This document shows, one piece after another, positions 47,701-58,609 of a stretch of 64,000 nt of DNA. Origin of the DNA: Amorphophallus konjac (lineage: Eukaryota; Streptophyta; Magnoliopsida; Alismatales; Araceae); the NCBI GenBank assembly GCA_022559845.1, contig CM040126.1, positions 121,992,886 to 122,056,885 on the forward strand. The letters are read 5' to 3'. A program made the translations under genes and the position numbers. Below the pieces are notes generated by a model. The model made no database searches, was not told the origin of the DNA, and worked only from the letters and a program-made list of their open reading frames with translations. Positions within the stretch are counted from its first letter, which is position 1, and the number at the start of each line of letters is the position of its first letter.

Positions 47701-47894
47701 TTCGCGATCCTCTTGCAAGAAGCCCATATGTTTAAATGAGAGGGTTGTACCTTTGAGGCCCATTCAAAGGTTAAGGCCTTTTGGTTTCCTCATTTGAATT
47801 TTATAATTTGTTTGATTTGGGCCCTTTAACTATTTAATTGGAGGTTTTATTTATTTAGGAAATTTTATTCCTATATTTTATTCTGGTTGCTACA
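44757..47894 (-). repeat. 5' LTR of Tekay element (3138 bp)
   Basis: Plus-strand left end TATCACACCCCGAGC (TG changed to TA by one transition); right end GGTTGCTACA. A TGAGC-GAAC-GCTCA hairpin lies at 45123-45136, and the block shared with the LTR at 5615 at 45450-45540. The U3 is packed with GGCGACC/GGGCGCT palindromes (45730-46920). Confidence 0.85.
45730..46920. repeat. GGCGACC...GGGCGCT palindrome array in U3
   Basis: At least a dozen copies, clearest at 46257-46290, 46355-46387, 46425-46453, 46533-46585, 46800-46850 and 46867-46922. Arms of 7-9 bases (TAGCGACC / GGGCGCTC) are separated by 7-9 variable bases, usually with AAAT or GAAT before and ATT after. Confidence 0.75.
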
Positions 47895-48717
47895 GGCAGT
47901 CCTTATCCAAGTAGAAGGGAACATCCTTCATCATTAATTTATGAAAGGGGTGACACCGACATGACAAATTAGATATGAACCGCCGGATATAAGCCAGACG
48001 GCCTTGTAGGGATCTCAGCTCGGAGAGGTTCCTTGGCGAAGGTAGCTCCAGGATTGCTTTGATCTTTGCGCGGTCTATTTCAATCTCCCGATATCTGACA
48101 ATGAAACCCAAGAATTTGCCACTGGATACTCCAAAGGCACACTTCATGGGGTTCATCTTTAATTCATACTGCCGGAGCATCTGAAATATAACCCGGAGGT
48201 CCTGCAGGTGGTCATCTTTTCTTCTGGTTTTGACTACCAGGTCATCTATATAGCACTCGACCTTATGGTAGAGCAATTCATTAAAGATTCTGGTCATTGC
48301 ACGCTAATAGGTTGCGCCAGCATTCTTTAATCCGAACGGCATCCTTTTGTAGTGGTAGATGCCCTTGGGGGTTCGGAAGGCAGTATGGACCCGGTCATGC
48401 TCTGCGATCCATATTTGATTGTAACCGGACGATCTGTCCATAAATGACAGGACCTCGTGACCGGTTGTAGCATCAATCATCACTTCCATTATTGGTACCA
48501 GAAAGTCATCTTTTGGACACGCCTTATTCAGATCTCGAAAGTCTACACATATCCGGATCTGCCCATTTTTCTTCTTTACAGGCACAATGTTGGCCAGCCA
48601 AGTAGTATATTGGTTCTCTTCGACAAAACCCACATCAATGAGTTTGTCAACTTCTTTGCATATTTGGGTGATGAGCTCCAGCCTCATGCGTCGTGGTGAC
48701 TGCTTCATCAGCTCCAC
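47895..48717 (-). pseudogene. pol: Tat/Ogre gypsy reverse transcriptase (interrupted)
   Basis: From 48717: LITQICKEVDKLIDVGFVEE, then VPVKKKNGQIRICVDFRDLN followed by KACPKDDF (the RDLNKACPKD string is a Tat/Ogre hallmark), FMDRSSGYNQI, RMPFGLKNAGATY, then TAG (48306-48304, in place of Gln), and the catalytic YIDDLVVKTR (about 48250). The frame ends at 47895, where the Tekay LTR is inserted. RNase H and integrase of this element are not found in the window. Confidence 0.88.
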
Positions 48718-50133
48718 TCCGGGGTTTATAGCCAGCTCATGTTATGAAATTGCAGGGCTGAGCCTTGGCATTTCTTTGTAACTCCAGGCGAAGCAATCCC
48801 GGAATTCTTTTAGCAGCTGGATGTACAACTTCTATTCTTCCGAAGAGAGCTGGGCACTGAGGAAGGTCGGCCTGGGATCATCCTCACTTCCCAACTTGAC
48901 TTCTATTAGCTCATCGACTGTGGCTTGGCCTCCATCTTCAATTTCTGGAGGCGTCGGCTGGAGGTCAATGAATTCTGGAATATCATGCTCGAGTTCAAGT
49001 GCATCGACCTCGTCATCTTGTTGCCACTGGGCCTCCTCTAGAGCTTCTAATTCAGCCGGTGGTGACAGTGTGAGTTGTTCTGCCGATGGGCCTTCTGCAG
49101 CTTTGACTTCAGTTGAAGTATCAACAGCTTCGAGGGGTTGGCATCAGTTTATTGCTGACTCGGAGGGAAGGTGTTTTGGCTTGGTAGTGCATAGGGTTGA
49201 TACTGCTACCATATTGCCTTGAGCCGCTATATCTCCATTGGAGATAGTTTGCTCCTTCCTGACCATAGGTTCAATGGTGGGTATTGTCTGATCAATTTCA
49301 ATAAAGATATCTTCGATCGGTCTGGAGTGTGCTGGTATTACCGCCAAGGGAGGGCTGCAAGAGAAGCAAGCCCCACCTTCTTCGGTGTCTTCGGCCTCGC
49401 TGTTATTTGCCGTATCGAATTTGACTTGCAAAGCTGTTTCTTCATAGTAAACTTGCTCCCAGCATCTGCAGGAGGTCATAGCTTCTGGTTCTTGGTCTCC
49501 TGGTCGAGGTGACCTGGCATGCTCAACCTCTGCCGAGTACTCATCATACGCTGCCCCCGGCAGACTAACTTTGGTTGGGAAGAAAGTGGAGATGGTGTCC
49601 ACTTCATAGCGCCCACTGTAATAGTATTCTTCAAGGGTAAAGCCCAATCCGATATGTTGGGAAACGCACCTCAGCTCCTTGTCCAGGCTGGCGGGATACC
49701 GGAGCCTTTTAAATGCTTCTTCTTCTTTGCGAGGCTAGCCAGAGGGGATGTGTTGCTTCATGAACATTCTAGCCACCTTGTCTGTTGTAAATGTTAGCCC
49801 TTGAATAGGGACTGTCGGGTTCTCCAGATCTTCAGGGAGGTGACAGTCAGTGTCCTCCTGTATAGTGTGCTCTTCAGCCACACAGAACAAATTGGCGGGG
49901 CGGTCAAGCTGAGCTACCTCTAGAGTTTTGAAAGGCTTGACCGTGGAATGGTCTAGGCTGAATATCCGCTTGACAAGACCCTCGGGGATTTTGATGTGGC
50001 TGTAATGCTTGTCAACCTTGGCTTCATTTCCTTCAGGGTAAATGGCAGGAGGTGCAGCTCTACCCACGTCCCCTATGATAGCAATGTGTGACATTGCCCT
50101 GGGACTCACATATCCTGGCGGTGGCGGTGGAAA
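48718..50133 (-). pseudogene. Tat polyprotein, protease-to-RT linker
   Basis: Acidic linker between protease and RT, open in the same frame as both neighbours in pieces (50109-49735 and 49647-49144) separated by stops. Recognisable phrases are GLVKRIFSLDHSTVKPFKTLEVAQ and GFTLEEYYYSGRYEVDTIST; function unknown. Tat/Ogre elements typically have a long, poorly conserved linker here. Confidence 0.6.
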
Positions 50134-50600
50134 CTAGTCATCACCGGAGGTTCTTTTTGTTGACTTGGCGGGAGCCCATGTCTTGGAAGTCTTCCGTGGC
50201 TGCTCCTCATATAAGGGGGCATCCAGAAGCTGGCATTCAAATACGTCAAATGGGTGGAGGTCAGCAAATATTCTCTCCTCCTTCCCATCATGATTATACT
50301 TAATACACTGGTGCAACGTAGACGGCACCACTAAGTTTTCATGTAGCCAAGAGCGGTCAAGCAGTGCCTTGTATGAGGTGTTGGAGTTGATAACATGGAA
50401 TCGAACCTTCGTGGTGAGGTCTGCCATGGTGAGGGTGAACTCTGCCACTCTGAGTGGGACCTCGCATTTCTGATTGAAGCTGGCGATATGCATATCTCTG
50501 ACTTTATCAAGGTGGACATTGAAGTAGTACCTCTGGTATATCCTGTAGGAAAGTATGTTAATAGTTGCACCTGGGTCTATTAGAATCTTGTTTAGCTGCT
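50134..50600 (-). pseudogene. Tat retropepsin-like aspartic protease
   Basis: The active-site-like IDPGATINIL lies at about 50587-50555. VRFHVINSNTSYKALLDRSWLHE and VPSTLHQCIKY follow, the usual conserved end of the Tat/Ogre protease domain. It is in frame with the RT. It would cleave the polyprotein; an active Asp is present but the ORF has stops on both sides. Confidence 0.7.
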
Positions 50601-51497
50601 AGCTATTTAGTTGCCTCCTCATATACAAAGGTCTGTTATGGTTGATGGTAGGCAGGAGCATGTCATCCTCAGTGAAGTCTACATTCGTCCCCGATAGTGT
50701 TTCAGCCAGATAGCTTTCATATTGAGCAGGCATTTGTAGGGTAGTAATAATCGATTACCGGGTCTCGTCACTAAGAGAGAGGATCTCCCAAACAGTGAAC
50801 CTTGCCGAGAGCTTTTTTAGTAGCTTCACTACCCGACTTCTAGCCCAAACATTGGATAGCTTCATTTCTTCGGTCCACCTTGGCTTGGAAGAGTCTTGTG
50901 CTGCAGTATCTAATACACCCGCCTCATCAGATTCTGGGTCTAAACCCTATCACTGCATGGTATCATCCTGCTGCTCCTTGATGCCTGCTGTTGGGCTGGC
51001 CCTATCTTCACTTGGCACATCAAAAGGCTGATAAGGCTGTGGGGAAGTGCCCTCGGTTGCAGAGTAGGTTTCTTGGTAGGGCTTCTTGCCCTTTGCCATT
51101 TTCAAAAATTCAGTGAAGGAAGGTACACCATCCCTGCCTTTAGTTTGGTTATGTAGCCCAAGAGGGGAAGAGGACTGAGTTCCCTTAACTTCTAGGGAGG
51201 ATATCCTGCAGGGTTGTTTACCCTTAGCCATCTTCAGAAATTCAGTGAAAGCGGGGACACCAGCATGGTCCTCGTCTTGGTTGTACATCCTTGGCGGAGG
51301 AGGGATTTGAATTCCACTAACCTCTGGAGGGGGTATCTTGTAGGGTTGCTCCCCTCTGAAGATAATATTGTGGTTGGCGGGTGGCGGGCGCCCCCCATTT
51401 TTGGCCCGACCGAGTTCCATGAGCAGCAGTCGCGGCTTCGGCCTGGCTTGCCTCAGTTGCGGGCATAAAGCATATCTCTTCTTTGTTGGGATGACAA
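50601..51497 (-). pseudogene. Tat polyprotein upstream of protease, with internal repeat
   Basis: Open from about 51490 to 50950 in the same frame as the protease. It contains a tandem repeat of about 44 residues: EQPYKIPPPEVSGIQ...FTEFLKMAKG and KQPCRISSLEVKGTQ...FTEFLKMAKG (51370-51080). The right side is cut by the copia LTR at 51498. The gag core is not found to the right. Confidence 0.65.
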
Positions 51498-53514
51498 TGG
51501 TGCAATATAGAGATTCAGAGGGGGGTGAATGAATCCCTTAAAAATTACTCGCGGAATTAAAAGTTTTTCTCTGACAAACAATCAAACAGACGGTGTGCGA
51601 AGGATTTCTGCAAGCAAAGACTGAAATCAGTGACGCACTGATTGTGATGAGAGTTCTATAGTCAACTTAAAGTGATAACAAAAATTAGATTACTAGAAGG
51701 AGTTGATATTAATTGCGGTCCTAAACAGTCATCTAAGCGTAGAGCAGAGTAGGCACGTAAACACACAAGGAACACAGGGATTTTAGGTGGTTCGGTTTTC
51801 ACCTACGTCTACCCCACACTCAGATCAGAGTGTGGCTTACTGCTACCTAACAGCTTGAACAACTGTGCACCACAACTTGCGTCTGCTATGCATCACAGCT
51901 TGCATCCGCTGCGCATCACAGCTTGCATCCGCTGCACATCACAACTTGCGTACATACCACTGAGCCTTACAACTTGTTGTCCGAGGTATCCACGTGGCCC
52001 GCTAAGCAATACAGCTTAGCTCTGCTGACTCACAGCTTGAAGAAATCAGAAATAAAGAAAACAAAAGATAAATCTCAGCACCGGAAAGTTGGAAATGAAA
52101 ACCAGAAGATATAGCTCTCGCAAGAGTAGACTGGCTTGGATCTGATCCAAGGGCCAATCGAACAAGTCTTCAGAATCTTCAATCTCTTTTTTTGATCTCA
52201 CGATCTCCCTCTTCATCTTCTTCTTCTTCTCTTTCTCTTACTGTCTCACTTTTCTCTCTCAGACATACGGTACTCTGTTTCTTCTCAGAACTGGCTCTCA
52301 CTCTTTTTCTCTTCAGAATTCCATCATCATCGAAAGCGCGACCGGGTCTTCTATATAAAGCTCGCAAAAAAGGGACGCGTGGCAATCACGTTTTCGCCCA
52401 GAAGTATCTGATAGAAGACCGCTGCATGGAGTCCACGTGTCAGATCTAGTTGGTGAGAGAAGGACAAGTGGCTAATAATTCTTGGAGAGCAAGATGCCTT
52501 GGATCACGTGCTTCAATTATAGAGTCATGGAACACGTGCCTCACTTAAAGTTTTGCTGATCTCAGAGACCTGGTACTTGCATTAATTCTGCCAATTAGAA
52601 TAAAAGGCAATTAGTCAAATAGTTGACAGATCAGAATTCATGCTTAAGTAAAGCTAAGATAGAAACATATGCTCGGACATAGTATACGTGAGACCGAATG
52701 TGAAATAGCCTTGATCAGGCACATGTACCGACTTGAAAGCCTGCACTGACTTGAGTGTTGTCAAGTAAAGAAGTGCATAGACCTATGTTTGCTATATGCA
52801 AAGCATGCACCGACCTATATGTGTTGTATGCCAAAATATGCACGGACGTATATGTGCTAAATTCGAAACATGCACGGACCTCATTTTGCACAAGGCAAAG
52901 GATGCACTGACCTGTATGCATACAGATAGAATGTGCACTGACCTTGTTCTGCCTAATGAAGGATGTGCACTGACCTTGTTTTATCTAATGAAGGATGTGC
53001 ACTGACCTTGTTTTGCATAAATAAGAATGTGCACTGACCTTGTTTAGCACAAGGCAAAATCTGCACCGACCTTTATGTGCACAAGACAAAACCTACACCG
53101 ACCTTTACATGCACAAGGCAAATGTGCACAGACTTGAATATGCACAAGGCAGAGAAAGATGCACCGACCTTGTTCTTCAATATGCATGATATAAAAACGT
53201 GCATCGACCGTGTATATGCATGGAACAGAAACTTGCACCGACCGTGTATATGCATCTTGAGTATTTATGCCCTGACCTTATATGCAGACATACAAACTAT
53301 GCACCAACCTTAGTAAGACTAAGGTAGATGTGCACCGACCTTGGTCCAGCATGAACTGGAACGCGCACTGACCTTATATGCAAAATGTTCAAAACATGCA
53401 CTGACCTTCATGTATGCATCAACAGAGACGTGCACTGACCTTATATGCAAAATGTTCAAACTATGCACCAACCTACATGAATGAATAGTAACATGCACTG
53501 ACCTTATATGTCAC
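51498..53514 (-). mobile_element. Copia LTR, minus orientation, inserted in Tat ORF
   Basis: The left edge is near TGGTGCAATATAG, followed by AGAGGGGGGTGAATGAATCC as in the LTRs at 1861 and 61341. The two-hairpin element is at 51786-51835. Four copies of a 23-28 base CATCACAGCTTGCATCCGCTG repeat lie at 51865-51950. TATA for minus transcription is at 52352-52359. The U3 (52690-53514) is filled with TGCACTGACCTT repeats. No primer site lies on its left, so it is a 3' or solo LTR. The right edge is uncertain. Confidence 0.7.
52690..53514 (-). repeat. TGCACTGACCTT repeats of copia U3
   Basis: More than 20 copies of TGCACTGACCT or TGCACCGACCT at 30-45 base spacing. Spacers are similar and often contain a TATATGCA or AAGGCAAA word. 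Three near-identical units occur at 52930-53045. Confidence 0.85.
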
Positions 53515-54394
53515 TGTTGGCACCTGCTCATTTCCTCTAATTAATTAAGGATTAAGCATAGGGAAATACTCCCTAAATAGAGTAAAACGGCATATCGCCA
53601 AAGCTGCTCTACCAGTCAAGTTGAGCTCAGAAATCGAGACACTTCGCCAGGTCAAGCGGCACAACATAACAATCGGGGATCAAACCCGAGCAAATGGCAC
53701 TATGCCAGCCAGTTTCTCGACAACCGGGTCAGTTTTGGGATTCAGGACAACCTTCCGAACCTTACGGCACTCTGTGAAGATTCGGGGTTTACCCCCGGAC
53801 AACCTGCATACGGTATTACACCACCGACGCCTCAACAACCAGGTTAAGTCGGGACTTAGAACAGCCTGCCGCATCATACGATTCTTCGCCAAGGAGCGAG
53901 GGTCACCCCGACCACCAGACAAACGACATTATCATGTCGACGCCCCAGTCACCGGGCCCAACCAAGGGTCCCAACCAGCTAGCCGTGACCCATGGCAACA
54001 TCAACAACTGATCAGGTCCACCCCCGATCACTCAGTTTGTGGGTTTACCCGCATTCAACACAGCTACCCGAGCCGACCCGGGGGCACCCTGACTACAAGC
54101 CACGACGTGTGGCACCCAACAACGAGACCAGGGTCTACCCTCGAGTCGCCTCCCTCCAGCCCCTTGAAGTCAAAGGAAGACCCATTTGGGCCAACCATAA
54201 GCTTCAGGAGCTCACAACAACCTTATACGACCCACACACGCGTGTCGGGAATTTCCCCGAGCACCTGGTGGCCGCGTACGCTCCAGCCACTCTACAGTGA
54301 GTCGGAGCTCGACTCAGGACTCCCAGTAACCCACCACGCCATGCACCACCATCGTGCAGCCTTGCACGCGGATCGACCTGCTTATAGCTGGTCA

Positions 54395-54700
54395 AACCCC
54401 CAGTCAAACCCTCAGTCAACCCCCAGTCAAACCCCAATCAAACCCCTGTCAAACCCCCATTCAACCTCCGATCAAACCCCACTCAACCCCCCAGTCAAAC
54501 CCTCAGTCAACCTCTAGTCAAACCCCAGTCAAACCCTCAGTCCAACCCCAGTGAAACCCCCAGTCAAACTTTGGTCAATCCCCAGTCAACCCCCTGTCAA
54601 ACCCTCAGTCAACCTCTAGTCAAACCCTTAGTGAAACCCCAATCAAACCCCGAGTCAAACCCACGGTCAAACCCGGGTAAACCCCCGAGTCAAACCCGCC
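54395..54700. repeat. CCAGTCAAACCC short tandem repeat
   Basis: Irregular 12-18 base units, CAGTCAAACCCC or CAGTCAACCTC, about 20 copies. They lead into the hairpin minisatellite. Confidence 0.9.
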
Positions 54701-55560
54701 TAAACCCCATGGGGAGGGGGTTTACCCGGACCAGCCTCACCCCCAAAGCTGGTCCGCCTAAACCCCCCATGGGGAGGGGGTTTACCCGGACCAGCCTCAC
54801 CCCCAAAGCTAGTCCGCGTAAACCCCCCCATGGGGAGGGGGTTTACCGGACCAGCCCACCCCTCAACCTAGCCCGCGTAAACCTCCCCATGGGGAGGGGG
54901 TTTACCAGGACCAGCCTCACCCCTTAACCTAGCCCGCGTAAACCCCCTCATGGGAGGGGGTTTACCCGGACCAGCCTCACCCCCAAAGCTGGTCCGCCTA
55001 AACCCCCCATGGGGAGGGGGTTTACCCGGACCAGCCTCACCCCCAAAGCTAGTCCACCTAAACCCCCCCATGAGGAGGGGGTTTACCCGGACCAGCCTCA
55101 CCCCTCAACCTAGCCAGCGTAAACCCCCCCATGGGGAGGGGGTTTACCCGGACCAGCCTCACCCCTCAACCTAGCCCACGTAAACCCCCCCATGGGGAGG
55201 GGGTTTACCCGGACCAGCCTCACCCCTCAACCTAGCCCGCGTAAACCCCCCTGGGGAGGGGTTTAGGCGGACCAGCCTCACCCCCAAAGCTGGTCCGCCT
55301 AAACCCCACAGAAAATAAAAAACATTTTTTTCCTCCGTGTAAACCCCTCCGGGGAGGGGTTTAGGCGGACTAGATCCAGCCTTGGGTCTGGTCCGCGTAA
55401 ACCCCCCCTGGTGGAGGGGTTTAGGCGGACCAGACCAGCCCCTTGGGCTGGTCCGCCTAAACCCCCCCCCCCTCCCCACTCCGTAACACAAAAAAAAAAG
55501 TATTTTCAAGGGTTTACCCGGACCAAGTTAGGCCCCCAACTTGGTCCGCCTAAACGCCTT
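54700..55560. repeat. Palindromic minisatellite (about 60-bp unit)
   Basis: About ten units to 55260, then diverged ones. Each holds CTGGTCCGCCTAAACCCCC facing GGGGGTTTACCCGGACCAG around CATGGGGA, or the same arms around CCTCACCCCCAAAG. Later units change both arms together (GGACCAAGTT/AACTTGGTCC at 55510-55550). The array ends about 20 bases before TATAAAAG at 55580. Confidence 0.9.
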
Positions 55561-56379
55561 CCACCCCTTCACCTTCCACTATAAAAGCTCCCCCCTAGGG
55601 AGCTGAATAAGGGAGGAAGAAGGGAATGAACGAATGACATGCAACACCCTCCGACCTTACTGCCGCACCCTTGGACGCCCGAGGCCTTCGGCAAGGGTCG
55701 AGAACGCGAGGAGCTAAGTGCACGCGTGGTTGGCTTGTTGATCGGCTTGTACACGCCGAGGGTATATCTCACGTACTCCCCTTACGCGGAGTTTAGCCAT
55801 CGCACACAAGTCCATCCCCGCCGCACATGAGGCGTTATGACAACGGCGAATACACCCGTATCTCGGGTCCACCCGCGTATGACAACCCACGGTGGCTACG
55901 CATATGCTATGATGCTACACCTACTTTTGACACAGAACCGCGTGCCCACTGCTCGCCCCGAGCTGGCCGTCGACCGCTCTGACTGGTGACTCGAGTTAGC
56001 CGGACCCTGGCCCGGGAGTAATATTCTCGGGGCCGACCTCGACTCCCCAACCTGACGACACTCGCCTTCCGAGGCCCGGACCCGATTGCTCACCTTGAGC
56101 CGCGTCCGACCTCCGTCAAGCGCCAGTCCATGACCGCCCCTACCACCTGGGTAGTCAGGCATGTCTCGATCTCCTCATAGAGAGCCTCTATAAAACACGC
56201 AGACATCCGCCTTATCCCGCATTGACTCGGGGACCGACCCACGTGTCGGAATTATCCCGCGGCTTGCGGCCATTGTACTTTAGCCTCCTCGGCCCCTTTG
56301 TAAAGCCCACGCGGCTCTCATACAGCATGAAACCAGTTGAACGCATGCACCTGTACTCGGGTCTCAGCCTCTTCACAGC

Positions 56380-56990
56380 GCCCAGTTACTTCAGTCACAA
56401 TGGTGCCTCCGACAACCGACTGCCAGTCACACCGGGCCCCGAGCATGACCATCGAGGTCTCCCAGCGCCCACCTCCTTAGTCACAATGGTGCCCCCGGCA
56501 CCTGACAGCCAGCTACTCCAGTCACATCAGGGCCCGCGACACCCGATCACTCAACAACTCCAGTCACAATGGTGCCCCCGGCACCAGACTGCCAGCTACT
56601 CTAGTCACATCGGGGCCCGCGACACCCGATCACTCAACAACTCCAGTCACAACGGTGCCCCCGGCACCCGACTGCCAACAACTCCAGTCACACTGGGGCC
56701 CGCGGCACCCGATCACTCAACTCCAGTCACAATAGTGCCCCCGGCACCCGACTGCCAACAACTCCAGTCACAACGGTGCCCCCGGCACCCGACTACCAAC
56801 TACTCCAGTCACATCGGGGCCCGCAACACTCGATCACTCAACAACTCCAGTCACAACGGTGCCCCCGGCACCCGACTGCCAACAACTCCAGTCACAACGG
56901 TGCCCCCGGCACCCGACTGCCAGCTACTCCAGTCACATCGGGGCCCGCGGCACCTGACCACTCAACTTCGCCCGCACAATGCTACCCCGA
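56380..56990. repeat. GGTGCCCCCGGCACC minisatellite
   Basis: Alternating units of about 41 and 50 bases. One holds CAGTC...GGTGCC/GGCACC...GACTG, a nested inverted repeat. The other holds CATCGGGGCCCGCGACACCC. Twelve or so units, 200 bases upstream of TATAAAT at 57187. Confidence 0.9.
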
Positions 56991-58609
56991 CCTCGACACT
57001 GTCTCACGTCGGGAATACATTGTGACGCCCCTCGGGCGCCGTCATGCTGAGCCACAGGTCCTTTGACGAACGCCACGTACAAATGCAGAAATACCCGCAC
57101 AATAATGCAATGACCTGGGGACCGTCATAAACGATAGAATTGTCCCGTGGCTTGCAAGCAATTGTAATCGGGCTCTCATGCCCCCATATAAATGCCTTTC
57201 ATGGCATATAAGTCATGTAATCCAGTCAGGGAGCGGGTCCCCCTCCTCGTCGGAACCAGTCTCTCTGCCCCTAGTTATCCCTATCATGTTGTTGTAGCCC
57301 TGTCGCTGTTGCATGGACTAAGCCCTCCTGACATCGCGGCTCCCAAGGTCCCTGACTCTCTCTTCGATAGTAGAAACAAAGGTATTCGGATTCAATCCGA
57401 TGTAAAATAAACATCGTTTGCTTGCGACCGGTGGGGAAAGACGTCCAGTACACGAATCCCCATAATCGCGTGCACACTCGCACCGTGGAACCCCTTCTAT
57501 CCACGTGTCACCCGACCTCTCGAGCCACGTGTCGCGTCCTGGCGACGCTTCCCCTGTCAATCCTTGGTTCCATAGGTGATTGTCGAGAAATCGACTGGCA
57601 CGCCCGCATTCCACCCAGCCATCCCTGTCCCAGTCTCCCAGAATGATGAACCATACGTCATCCCTTCCAGCGCATTCATATCGTTCTCTCTGCCTTCTTC
57701 TCAATACCCCCGGAATCCCCACGTGCCCAGTCAACCTATCTCGGCCTTTCGTAAAAGGTGAGTGTGCGCCCCCGCCGCGAAAAAAAAAATGACAAGTGAC
57801 TCCCCGCATGCGTATAACAAACGTGGCATGCTCGGTGGGATGTCTCCTACCTTTCTTCTTTTTGCCAAAAAAGAGTCACACCTGTCAAGTGTATGCCGCA
57901 ATGCCCTTGCCTTTTCTGATTGGAGAGGAAGAGGAGGGCCCCCGTCCATAATGCAACATGCGGCCGGTCGTCATCAAGCGACCAACCTACACCAGCAACA
58001 GCAACAACAAACTGGTGGCGATAGTGACCTACGGTCCAATCGCCATCGCCATCCACGTCGGGCATGTACGGTTGGGAACACCAATCGTGTTCGGAAACGC
58101 TGCCTTGGCCTTCGGCTCGCCCTGATCCTCGGGCGCCATTGCCATGGCCCACAAGCAGCCCAGTCTGGCGACTGCTCATATAGGCAGCTAGCCCCTCTGC
58201 TCCTCCAGCAACAGACGCCCATGCGGTCATTGACCCCTGGGTCCCCAGCTCCGCCAGCACCCAACACGGGCTTTCTGCCCCGGGTTCCTGGCTCCTCAGC
58301 ACCTCACTCGGGCTTTCAGCTCCGCGTCCCAGCCAGGCCTGCCCCCAGCATGGGTTTCCCACCTCGAGGTCAAGGCCTCCTAGTATTCTATACGGGCCTT
58401 CCGACCCGGGTCTCTGACTAGCCTTCACTCAATACAGACCTTCAACCCCGAGTTCGAGGCTCCCCAACATCTGGCTCGGGTAGACGACCCCAGGTCTCAT
58501 CAAGGTCGGTCCCCGATGCAGACTCTCCACGTCGGGCCACTGGCTTCCCAGCTCTACGAAGGGGTCTTTACCCCAACGATCCAGCAATGCCAACTCCCAG
58601 CAAAGGGTT

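Larger units (their letters stand above)
39114..47894 (-). mobile_element. Tekay/Del chromovirus element (Ty3/gypsy), decayed
   Basis: Order on the minus strand: 5' LTR (47894-44757), Met primer site, gag, zinc knuckles, protease, RT, RNase H, integrase, chromodomain, purine tract, partial 3' LTR (40161-39114). RT before integrase gives the gypsy order; the chromodomain gives the chromovirus clade; the VHNVFHISMLKKY and LDHEVRMLRNK motifs fit Tekay/Del. It is inserted in the Tat pol, with GGCAG directly outside its right end. The left target copy is missing because the 3' LTR is truncated. Confidence 0.85.

Noticed and set aside
53621..54517. 298-codon plus-strand frame
   Set aside because: No domain or start context; its last third is the CAGTCAAACCC repeat. 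Open only because of GC-rich, repeat composition.
56222..57025. 267-codon plus-strand frame
   Set aside because: Encoded by the minisatellite, also open in a second frame (56776-57066); no known domain.
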